Below, one piece after another: positions 1-4,786 of a stretch of 6,229 nucleotides of DNA. The notes below the pieces were generated by a model that saw nothing but the letters and a program-made list of their open reading frames with translations, searched no databases and was not told the origin of the DNA. Position 1 is the first letter of the stretch; each line of letters opens with the position of its first letter. Source of the stretch: an uncultured bacterium (GTDB lineage Bacteria; Patescibacteriota; Patescibacteriia; UBA1558; GWA2-36-10); contig CALDOH010000128.1 in the NCBI GenBank assembly GCA_937912185.1, positions 1-6,229 on the forward strand, written 5' to 3'. Both the position numbers and the translations under genes were made by a program.

Positions 1-265
1 AAATACCTTCAATAAACAAAGTAATAGTACCGCAGTCACCGATTGATTTGTGACCATAGCCAACATAAAAACTAGCCATAAAGTTTTCGGCACCTTTTTT
101 GGCTAGTATCTCTAGATGTTTTTTAACACCACCAGTTGAACGAGAATGAAGCGCTTGGATCATGGCCTGTGATTCTGGACCAATGACCGCTCCAGTATCC
201 AAAATCATCACCATGCCACCACTATCTAGTTTTTTGACTGTATGCTTGAGTGATTCAATAGACAT
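1..265 (-). CDS. thyX: Flavin-dependent thymidylate synthase (ThyX family), N-terminal part, cut by window edge
   Basis: The frame starts at ATG (263-265) and stays open to base 1, giving about 88 residues; the C-terminal part lies outside the window. Seen: SRSTGGVKKHLEILAKKGAE followed by ASFYVGYGHKSIGDCG and then TLFIEGI. The Y-GHKSIGD...IEG stretch matches the conserved N-terminal half of ThyX proteins, which use FAD, NADPH and methylene-tetrahydrofolate to methylate dUMP to dTMP. The diagnostic RHRxxSxNxxSxR motif would lie downstream and cannot be checked. Context supports the call: it is the last visible gene of a tight minus-strand operon, 6 nt after a nucleotide kinase gene and downstream of a dCMP deaminase, whose product dUMP is the ThyX substrate. 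No Shine-Dalgarno sequence is visible before the start, so translational coupling to the upstream gene is likely. Confidence 0.78.
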   Translation of the reverse strand, partial: MSIESLKHTVKKLDSGGMVMILDTGAVIGPESQAMIQALHSRSTGGVKKHLEILAKKGAENFMASFYVGYGHKSIGDCGTITLFIEGI

Positions 266-271
266 AAAATA

Positions 272-817
272 TTAATTTACTAATTTATCTAATTGCTTAT
301 AGAGATCTTCTAAGCTGCTATTATTGTCGATGACTACATCGGCCTGCTTCATCAATTCTGGAATATAAATTTCTGTTTCCGCTTCATGCTCTTTTTGAAA
401 TTGCTCCCAAGTTTTTTCAGCGTCGCCTGGATTCTCTGCCCTGACTTTTAACCTTTCATAACGCACTTTGGCATCTACCTCTATAGCTACCATCCTAAAA
501 CCAGAAATTTTTTTTAGATATTCTATATCTGCCGGACGTCGCATGCCGTCTATGGCAATTATTTTACTATCGGCACTCTCAACATCTTTAGCTATCACCT
601 TGGCCATTAAATCTTGCCCAAAAGTCTCTCTCAGTAATGGTGATATTATTTGAAAATTTTCTCTAGATTGTGGTAAATACAAACGATCTAATACGTCCCT
701 CAGCATTGTAGAAAAACGAAAAGTATCAGCACCATATTTTTCTTTTAAATACTTGGCCGCCGTACCTTTACCACAGGCCATTAACCCTGTAAAACCTAAA
801 ATTATTTTATCTTCCAT
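272..817 (-). CDS. P-loop nucleotide kinase (dNMP kinase / dephospho-CoA-kinase-like)
   Basis: A 181-residue protein with an N-terminal Walker A loop at residues 11-19 (GLMACGKGT) after a hydrophobic beta strand (IILGF). This is the layout of the NMP-kinase/dephospho-CoA kinase fold. A DGMRR segment (90-94) follows a second hydrophobic strand (KIIAI), and an arginine-rich stretch (R119, R122, R126) is a candidate lid. A final VVIDNN strand near 161-166 resembles the end of the CoaE/NMP-kinase core. Established: this fold phosphorylates nucleotides or dephospho-CoA using ATP. Inferred: because the gene sits 2 nt after dCMP deaminase and 6 nt before ThyX, a deoxynucleotide monophosphate kinase acting on dTMP or dCMP is the most economical role. 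Sequence alone does not settle the substrate, and dephospho-CoA kinase remains an alternative. The start ATG at 815-817 fits the operon spacing; there is no clear ribosome-binding site. Confidence 0.75.
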   Translation of the reverse strand: MEDKIILGFTGLMACGKGTAAKYLKEKYGADTFRFSTMLRDVLDRLYLPQSRENFQIISPLLRETFGQDLMAKVIAKDVESADSKIIAIDGMRRPADIEYLKKISGFRMVAIEVDAKVRYERLKVRAENPGDAEKTWEQFQKEHEAETEIYIPELMKQADVVIDNNSSLEDLYKQLDKLVN

Positions 818-819
818 AA

Positions 820-1347
820 TTATTTATTTTTAGCTAAAAAAGGTTTAGTCATTCCCTTATATTGTTCTAGGCTTTCATCAAAGTATTCCAATTCAATACC
901 AGCCTCTTTAAAAAGCTTTTCAGACAATACGCCGGCATGATATTTTTTCTCACAAACTATTCTAACAACACCGCAATTAATCAGCATTAGAGCACATACC
1001 CTACATGGTGTCATCTTACAATAAACCGTAGCTCCATCTAATGGCACTCCTCTTTTGGCAGCCTGAACAATAGCATTTTGCTCAGCGTGAATAGTGCGAA
1101 CACAATGATCGCTTATAGTCTCATCATCATTTATCTCCTTATGCATCAAATGACCAACATCATCACAATGAGGCAAGCCAAGCGCTGAACCAACATACCC
1201 AGTAACTAAAATCTGCTTATCTTTGGCAAATACACAACCACTACGACCACGATCGCAGGTGCCTCGAGTAGCTACTGCTTTAGCTATGTCCATAAAATAC
1301 TCATCCCATGAAGGACGAACATATTTTTCTTTTTTTTCTTCTGACAT
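820..1347 (-). CDS. Deoxycytidylate (dCMP) deaminase
   Basis: A 175-residue cytidine/deoxycytidylate deaminase fold protein. The catalytic zinc site is visible as HAE (H87, E89) and TPCRVC (C115, C118): the histidine and both cysteines bind zinc and the glutamate shuttles protons. The preceding HCVRTIHAEQNAI context and an N-terminal cysteine-rich portion (C31, C38, then LPHCDD with C61, and H81) are typical of dCMP deaminases, which carry a second structural zinc, rather than of tRNA adenosine or free cytidine deaminases. Reaction: dCMP + water -> dUMP + ammonia. In this operon it would feed dUMP to ThyX, two genes downstream. It begins 7 nt after the phosphatase-family gene and ends 2 nt before the kinase gene, so all are probably on one mRNA. 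No Shine-Dalgarno is evident. Length is normal for the family, and I see no missing key residue. Confidence 0.93.
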   Translation of the reverse strand: MSEEKKEKYVRPSWDEYFMDIAKAVATRGTCDRGRSGCVFAKDKQILVTGYVGSALGLPHCDDVGHLMHKEINDDETISDHCVRTIHAEQNAIVQAAKRGVPLDGATVYCKMTPCRVCALMLINCGVVRIVCEKKYHAGVLSEKLFKEAGIELEYFDESLEQYKGMTKPFLAKNK

Positions 1348-1354
1348 ATGATTA

Positions 1355-2128
1355 TTATTTTACTATTTCCAATAGTTTATTTACTATCTCTTGATTATTG
1401 GCAATTACAAATTGGTTGTTCTTTTTATCTTTTTCCGGGTTACCAGCAAAATCTACTACTATCGCCCCTGCTTCTTTAGCGATCAGTTTACCAGCAATAT
1501 AGTCATAGACCTCACAACCGTTGTTTATAATCCCCTCCATCTTACCAGAAGCAATATAACAAAAATCCATAGCCACTGACCAATTATAAAAAACCCGTTT
1601 AGGCTCCAACATCTCCAAAGTCTTCATCATCTGGCCATATTCCTCAGCAGGATGCCCATATGATGCTACATAAGAAAGACTGGCTTTATGAAAATCTCTT
1701 TCCAAACTAACGGATATTTTTTTGTCATTTAAAAAAGCTCCCCTACCTTTTTGAGCAAAATATATTCTATCTATAATTGGCTGATAAATAACTCCCACCT
1801 CAATATCATCCCCCTTCATCAAACCAATGGAAACCGAAAAATTCGGCACACCAACTACAAAATTATTAGAGCCATCAAGCGGATCAATTATAAAAGTATA
1901 CTCTGAGCCATTGTTGGTTTTACCATCCTCTTCAGAATAAATATTATAATCTGGGTATTCTTTTTTTAGAATATCCAATATAGCTCTTTCTGACTCCGTA
2001 TCTGCCTTGGTAAAAAAATCAGCCGGGGTAGTTTTTTGTTCAATTGCTAGATCTTGTCCAAAATATTTCCGCAAAATCTCACCGCCAGCCTTAGCAGCTT
2101 CAATTATTTTTTGATATTTTTCTTCCAT
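1355..2128 (-). CDS. Inositol monophosphatase family protein (SuhB/CysQ-like)
   Basis: Starting at ATG 2126-2128 the protein has 257 residues. Family motifs in order: TKAD ending at D43; SEEDG with E66; the signature DPLDGSNNF with D82, D85 and G86; and a C-terminal YDYIAGKLIAKEAGA with D209. E66, D82, D85 and D209 are the expected Mg2+ ligands of this lithium-sensitive phosphatase superfamily. The usual tryptophan of the WD-AG motif is tyrosine here. Members hydrolyse inositol phosphate, 3'-phosphoadenosine 5'-phosphate or fructose-1,6-bisphosphate, and the substrate cannot be told from sequence. The frame also has an upstream TTG (2150-2152), but that lies before the predicted transcription start, so the ATG is preferred. 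It is the first gene of the operon running into dCMP deaminase, nucleotide kinase and ThyX. A link to nucleotide metabolism (phosphoadenosine phosphate removal) is possible but speculative. Confidence 0.9.
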   Translation of the reverse strand: MEEKYQKIIEAAKAGGEILRKYFGQDLAIEQKTTPADFFTKADTESERAILDILKKEYPDYNIYSEEDGKTNNGSEYTFIIDPLDGSNNFVVGVPNFSVSIGLMKGDDIEVGVIYQPIIDRIYFAQKGRGAFLNDKKISVSLERDFHKASLSYVASYGHPAEEYGQMMKTLEMLEPKRVFYNWSVAMDFCYIASGKMEGIINNGCEVYDYIAGKLIAKEAGAIVVDFAGNPEKDKKNNQFVIANNQEIVNKLLEIVK

Positions 2129-2142
2129 ATTTTTGTGCCTTA

Positions 2143-2171
2143 ATTTTAGCAAAACTTAGTCCTTTTTTCAA
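2143..2171 (-). promoter_or_regulatory. Predicted promoter of the IMPase-dCMP deaminase-kinase-thyX operon
   Basis: On the minus strand, TTGAAA (2166-2171) is separated by exactly 17 bases from TAAAAT (2143-2148), and the -10 is preceded by TGC, giving an extended -10 element. Transcription should start near 2135-2138, only about 8-10 nt before the ATG at 2128. The AAGG that looks like a Shine-Dalgarno would then lie at or before the 5' end of the message, so initiation would be leaderless-like. Confidence 0.65.
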
Positions 2172-2183
2172 ATCATAAAAACT

Positions 2184-2209
2184 AAAAAAAATTAGCTAAC
2201 ATTAGCTAA
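2184..2209 (-). terminator. AT-rich intrinsic terminator after the metallopeptidase gene
   Basis: TTAGCTA (2203-2209) pairs with TAGCTAA (2192-2198) around an ATGT loop and is followed directly by eight T residues (2184-2191) on the minus strand. The TAG stop codon of the metallopeptidase gene lies inside the left arm. The stem has only two G-C pairs, so efficiency may be modest, but the placement directly before a strong promoter makes sense. Confidence 0.65.
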
Positions 2210-2772
2210 ATTTTCTTTAATTCTTTTCTTCGTATTTTGTGGTCTGGAATTGTCCACGCTACCAAGTCCCAAAACTTGACAGAATGATTCATTTCTGACA
2301 AATGACAAAGCTCATGGACAATAATATAATCTGCCAATTCACTTGGTAAAAGGCAAAGTCGATAATTAAAATTTAAATTTTTATAAGATGAACAAGAACC
2401 CCAACGACTACTTTGATTGCGGATAGCAATGCGATTGAAATCAAAATTATAATATTGATTAAAATAAGCCAACCTCTCCTCTACCAATTTTCTAGCTTGG
2501 CGCTTGTAAGCCCGAATCTGTTTATCAGAATGCCTAAAAGAAAAAATAGTAGGATTGGCCTTTACTTTCTCTACTGCCTGCAGCAACCATTTAAAACGAC
2601 TAGCTATAAACTTTTTGATTAAAAATATTGGATAGGTTATTGGCGCCGTTACCACCAAAGACCCATCGTGCTCAATGGTCAGGCGAACATATCTTACTCG
2701 AGGCTTACGACGAAGAGTGTAGTCATACTTTTGACCACCTAATTCAATTGATTTTTGGATTTTTCTAATCAT
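2206..2772 (-). CDS. YgjP-like (DUF45) zinc metallopeptidase-fold protein
   Basis: A 188-residue protein. An RWGSC motif (123-127) is followed by the zinc motif HELCH (153-157; ligands H153 and H157, catalytic E154) and a third histidine in MNHSVKFWDLV (H163). This RWGSCS...VHELCH...NHS..FW arrangement is the hallmark of the YgjP/DUF45 (M48-related) family. The N-terminal half carries the basic RRKPRVRYVRLTI-type strand region and a long helix of about 85-110 that are common to the family. It probably acts in the cytoplasm, as no signal peptide or membrane segment is present. The physiological substrate of the family is unclear. Its ATG overlaps the last 8 bases of the upstream IMPACT gene (ATGATTAG), so the two are translationally coupled. 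The upstream GGAAGA is too distant (about 9 bases) and too weak to be a confident ribosome-binding site. Confidence 0.9.
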   Translation of the reverse strand: MIRKIQKSIELGGQKYDYTLRRKPRVRYVRLTIEHDGSLVVTAPITYPIFLIKKFIASRFKWLLQAVEKVKANPTIFSFRHSDKQIRAYKRQARKLVEERLAYFNQYYNFDFNRIAIRNQSSRWGSCSSYKNLNFNYRLCLLPSELADYIIVHELCHLSEMNHSVKFWDLVAWTIPDHKIRRKELKKI

Positions 2773-3148
2773 ACAAATTGTCTTCCAAGGTCTCTTGAGC
2801 CGCTCCAGTATAAGCTCTGATTAAACCCCCTACTCCTAGATTGACACCGCCATAATATCTAACTACTACCAAAAGTCCATTCATAATATCTTTTTTCTGA
2901 AGCAATGACAACAGCGGTGGTCCAGCAGAGCCATTTGGCTCACCATCATTGTCAAATCTCTCTTTTGGCACTCCATCCTCCTGGAGACGATACGCATAAA
3001 CAGTATGTCGAGCGCCCTTATACTTACCTTCAAAAGTTTCCAAGATTTCCTTAACCTGACCCACCGACTCAACCAAAAAACAAAAACCCAAAAATTTGGA
3101 TCGCTTGATAGTAATCTGGGATTCCTTATTTTCTCTAATCTTTTGCAT
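2765..3148 (-). CDS. IMPACT/YigZ-type (UPF0029) protein, single domain
   Basis: The preferred start is ATG 3146-3148, giving 127 residues beginning MQKIRENKESQITIKRSKF. The frame extends further upstream to 3241, but that part runs through an RNA terminator and encodes nothing family-like. Motifs KRSKFLGF, GARHTVYAYR, FDNDGEPNGSAGPPLL and VVVRYYGGVNLGVGGLIRAY are classic for the N-terminal IMPACT domain (UPF0029/YigZ). Bacterial YigZ proteins are normally around 200 residues, with an added C-terminal DUF1949 domain. Here the stop follows the first domain at once, so this is a natural or secondarily reduced single-domain form. Eukaryotic IMPACT modulates the Gcn2 translation-stress pathway; the role of bacterial members is poorly defined. 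It overlaps the downstream metallopeptidase gene by 8 bases and lies just after the terminator of the non-coding RNA. Confidence 0.9.
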   Translation of the reverse strand: MQKIRENKESQITIKRSKFLGFCFLVESVGQVKEILETFEGKYKGARHTVYAYRLQEDGVPKERFDNDGEPNGSAGPPLLSLLQKKDIMNGLLVVVRYYGGVNLGVGGLIRAYTGAAQETLEDNLYD

Positions 3149-3155
3149 TAGCTTT

Positions 3156-3161
3156 AGTATA
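3156..3161 (-). promoter_or_regulatory. Possible -10 element for the IMPACT-metallopeptidase pair
   Basis: TATACT on the minus strand ends 7 bases before the ATG at 3148, so a transcript from it would be essentially leaderless. The matching -35 would fall in the T-run of the RNA terminator and is not a good consensus match, hence the low confidence. Read-through from the upstream RNA promoter is the alternative. Confidence 0.35.
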
Positions 3162-3177
3162 GCCAATTTAAGACAAT

Positions 3178-3200
3178 AAAAAAAGTCCCCGTAGGAACTT
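3178..3200 (-). terminator. Intrinsic terminator of the structured RNA (UACG tetraloop)
   Basis: On the minus strand AAGTTCC (3194-3200) pairs with GGGACTT (3183-3189), with one G-T wobble, around the loop TACG closed by C-G: an extra-stable UNCG-type tetraloop. A run of seven T residues (3178-3184) follows. It marks the 3' end of the minus-strand non-coding RNA and separates it from the IMPACT gene. Confidence 0.8.
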
Positions 3201-3660
3201 AGTAGCAAGACAAAAATCGTTTCGTCTTGTAGACATCTCATTGGTCGTCTTGCTATTTTTCTGTAGAGACAGCTCTTGCTACGCTAAAAAGCAAAGACAA
3301 GTCGTCTCATAAACTACCAAAAGGACTGATAAGAAAAAGGGCGAGACAAGTGTGGATACGTTTCCCAAGTGGAAAGTGAATACACCTCACCCTAGGCACC
3401 CCTCCTTGATCGCTAAATAGCATCCAAATTGTCGTGCCTTTTCTTGAATTTACAAAAATTATAAACTCAAGAAAAGGGGTGAAACAGTCTTGTGCTACGT
3501 TCTTAGAACAAGATTTACATCGTCTCACCCAGATATGACAGACAACAAGCCTGAGACGTTTCAAAAACAGCGCCAGTATCGTTATCTATTAAAGAATTGT
3601 GGTGGCCAACATTGGTTCAAGCGTTTCTAAAAAACAATCCGCCCAGCGTCAACCACCAAC
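3178..3660 (-). ncRNA. Unrecognised large structured non-coding RNA (about 480 nt)
   Basis: A region without a plausible protein, bounded by a promoter (3666-3694) and a terminator (3178-3200) on the minus strand. Perfect or near-perfect helices follow one another: TGGTGG (3653-3658)/CCACCA (3600-3605); CGTCTCA (3552-3558)/TGAGACG (3521-3527); TCTTGT (3508-3513)/ACAAGA (3488-3493); a 16-bp hairpin, 3437-3477, with one G-T pair; CACC/GGTG (3478-3481 with 3397-3400) closing a multiloop; GGGTGAG (3386-3392)/CTCGCCC (3339-3345) over GTGT/ACAC and TTTCC/GGAAA; GAGAC (3304-3308)/GTCTC (3266-3270); and TAGCAAGAC (3247-3255)/GTCTTGCTA (3203-3211). I checked for RNase P RNA: the GAGGAAAGTCC core and the ACAGAA-NNN-GGCTTA partner are absent, though ACAGAAAAATAGC (near 3252-3264) is faintly similar. 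It is not 6S or SRP RNA by size, and tmRNA is elsewhere in the window. A strongly diverged RNase P RNA or a new family remain open. Confidence 0.68.
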
Positions 3661-3665
3661 AGTCG

Positions 3666-3694
3666 AAACTACCATATTTGTTGTACTTTGTCAA
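3666..3694 (-). promoter_or_regulatory. Promoter of the structured non-coding RNA
   Basis: On the minus strand the consensus -35 TTGACA (3689-3694) is followed after 17 bases by TAGTTT (3666-3671), preceded by TGG, which makes an extended -10. The predicted start is about 3659-3661, at GTTGGTGG, whose bases form the 5' strand of the first helix of the RNA. A perfect -35 with optimal spacing suggests strong constitutive expression. Confidence 0.72.
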
Positions 3695-3849
3695 TATTCT
3701 GCACAAAATAAAAACCTGCTGACCTCAAAGCTATCTGCCAGGCTAAATAGTACCAGTAAGGAGGGTCACTAGACTAATAGCTGACAAAATAGCTTTAAAA
3801 TCACCAGATAAGTTCAAATAACAAGCTACTTTAACAAAAAACAGTCTTA
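3695..3849. other. Divergent intergenic spacer with AATAGCT repeats
   Basis: This stretch lies between two divergent promoters. I see no gene in it. AATAGCT occurs at 3776-3782 and 3788-3794, 12 bases apart, and a third copy at 3856-3862 lies inside the smpB promoter. They could be binding sites, or chance in AT-rich DNA. Confidence 0.4.
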
Positions 3850-3878
3850 TTGTCAAATAGCTAAAAATAGTTTATATT
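3850..3878 (+). promoter_or_regulatory. Promoter of smpB, overlapping an inverted repeat
   Basis: TTGTCA (3850-3855) and TATATT (3873-3878) are separated by 17 bases. Transcription is expected near 3884-3886, leaving a leader of about 11-13 nt without a Shine-Dalgarno sequence before ATG 3897. TAGCTAAA (3858-3865) and its exact inverse TTTAGCTA (3877-3884) flank and overlap the -10, a geometry that would suit a dimeric repressor. Confidence 0.65.
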
Positions 3879-3896
3879 TAGCTATATATTAAATAT

Positions 3897-4349
3897 ATGG
3901 CTGTAATTGTAAAAAACAAGCAAATTGGTTTTGATTATAAAATCGTCGAGGAATTCGAGGCTGGTTTGGTATTGTCTGGTCAAGAAGTAAAATCTATAAA
4001 GTCCCATCATATCAGCCTAAAAGGCTCTTTTGTTTCTATAAAAAATAATAACGCTTGGCTCAAAAAAATGCACCTTCCGCCCTATGCCAAATCTTCCCTA
4101 CAAAGCCTAAAAAACTATAATCCAAACCGTGATCGTAAACTTTTACTGAATAAGAGAGAAATGGCTTATTTATCTAGCAAAACCAATGAAAGAGGCTTGA
4201 CAATTGTGCCTATTTCAGTGTATACTACGCGAAGGTTGATCAAGGTCAAAATAGGCTTGGTCAAGGGTAAAAAGAAATTTGACAAGAGAGAAACCATCAA
4301 AAAAAGAGACACAGAGCGCAATATTTTGCGCAAACTCAAGAATTTTTAA
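3897..4349 (+). CDS. smpB: SsrA-binding protein SmpB
   Basis: A 150-residue protein of normal family length. Motifs in order: FEAGLVLSGQEVKSIK (about 20-35), GSFVSIKNNNAWL (43-55), YNPNRDRKLLLNKREM (74-89), GLTIVPISVYTTRRLIKVKIGL (100-121) and the basic tail GKKKFDKRETIKKRD (124-138). SmpB binds the tRNA-like domain of tmRNA. Its C-terminal tail reaches the ribosomal decoding and mRNA channel sites, allowing tmRNA-SmpB to enter stalled ribosomes and direct tagging of the nascent chain. The partner RNA gene starts 4 nt after the TAA stop, which makes joint transcription very likely and confirms the function. The ATG lies only a dozen bases from the predicted transcription start and has no Shine-Dalgarno. 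A 6-bp hairpin, GCGCAA/TTGCGC (4316-4331), near the 3' end may help processing of the tmRNA 5' end. Confidence 0.97.
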   Translation: MAVIVKNKQIGFDYKIVEEFEAGLVLSGQEVKSIKSHHISLKGSFVSIKNNNAWLKKMHLPPYAKSSLQSLKNYNPNRDRKLLLNKREMAYLSSKTNERGLTIVPISVYTTRRLIKVKIGLVKGKKKFDKRETIKKRDTERNILRKLKNF

Positions 4350-4353
4350 TCTT

Positions 4354-4730
4354 GGGGATGTTATTTATTCGATGGCAGGTGAAATGATATATGGCAAGTT
4401 GAGAGTGATCTCATTAAACATCTCCTGTAATAATTGCAAAAAACTTTATTACTAAAGCTAAGGACCTTTTCAAGGCTCCTCAGTTTGCCCCAGTTGTAGC
4501 TTAAAAATGCTACGACCGTCTCACTTTAGCAGCCTAGGGCTAGCTTGAGGCGACATTCACTAGGCTAAGAACATTTATCGTTGGGCTAAATGTTACCAAA
4601 AACTTACCAACTTGACCGATGATTTTTTGTTAATTTTTTAGTCTTCGGTTGAAACACAAAATTGGCTAAACTTGTAGAAATGTATTAGGAAATTTGTCAG
4701 ACAGGGGTGTGATACCCCTCATCTCCACCA
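4354..4730 (+). ncRNA. ssrA: Transfer-messenger RNA (tmRNA)
   Basis: A 377-nt gene with encoded CCA. The acceptor stem GGGGATG (4354-4360) pairs with CATCTCC (4720-4726) and includes the third-position G-U pair that marks it for alanyl-tRNA synthetase, followed by ACCA. A TTCGATGG segment matches the usual D-arm region. Pseudoknots can be traced: TGAGA-GTGA-TCTCA (4410-4423), with CAGG (4376-4379)/CCTG nearby; GTCTCA (4518-4523)/TGAGGC (4546-4551) interlocked with AGCCTAG (4531-4537)/CTAGGCT (4560-4566); AACATTTA (4570-4577)/TAAATGTT (4587-4594) interlocked with GTTGG (4580-4584)/CCAAC (4607-4611); and ACCGA/TCGGT further on. The T arm AGGGG/CCCCT carries the unusual loop TGTGATA. It lies 4 nt after smpB, and I see no convincing separate promoter, so it is probably cut from a common transcript. 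Confidence 0.97.
4436..4504 (+). other. tmRNA tag-peptide reading frame
   Basis: The resume codon is most likely GCA (4436-4438), directly after TAATAATT, and the frame ends in TAA (4502-4504). It encodes 22 residues starting AKNFITKAKD, then LFK, and ending APQFAPVVA. The alanine start and the small hydrophobic C-terminus ending in alanine fit an SsrA degradation tag. It is long compared with the 11-residue E. coli tag, and it ends VVA instead of LAA. Frame choice is inference from position and from the alanine ends. Confidence 0.85.
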
Positions 4731-4786
4731 TGTTTTAAGGTCCCTAAAGGACTGCGAGGCAACCAATTAAAAAGTAAGATAAGCTT

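Noticed and set aside
2129..2152. TTG start for the IMPase-family gene
   Set aside because: The codon precedes the predicted transcription start and lies beside the -10 element; the ATG at 2128 fits the family N-terminus.
3149..3241. Longer N-terminus for the IMPACT protein, starting at 3241
   Set aside because: The extra 31 residues would be encoded by the RNA 3' stem and terminator, and the family domain begins at the ATG at 3148.
3307..3564. An 85-residue open frame on the minus strand
   Set aside because: It lies wholly inside the structured RNA, resembles no protein family that I know, is rich in Cys and Arg as helix-forming DNA would produce, and has no initiation context.
3178..3660. 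RNase P RNA (rnpB) as the identity of the structured RNA
   Set aside because: The near-universal GAGGAAAGTCC core and its ACAGAA-NNN-GGCTTA partner are absent on either strand; only a weak ACAGAAAAATAGC resemblance is present. A very diverged form cannot be excluded without a covariance-model search.
3695..3760. Weak minus-strand hairpin (CCTG...CAGG followed by TTTTT) near 3712-3745
   Set aside because: Only four consecutive pairs close a large loop, and no upstream minus-strand gene exists there to terminate.
4316..4348. Hairpin GCGCAA/TTGCGC with a following T-run as a terminator after smpB
   Set aside because: It is inside the smpB coding sequence, and the T-run is 11 bases away from the stem, so it is not a proper intrinsic terminator; a role in RNA processing is more plausible.
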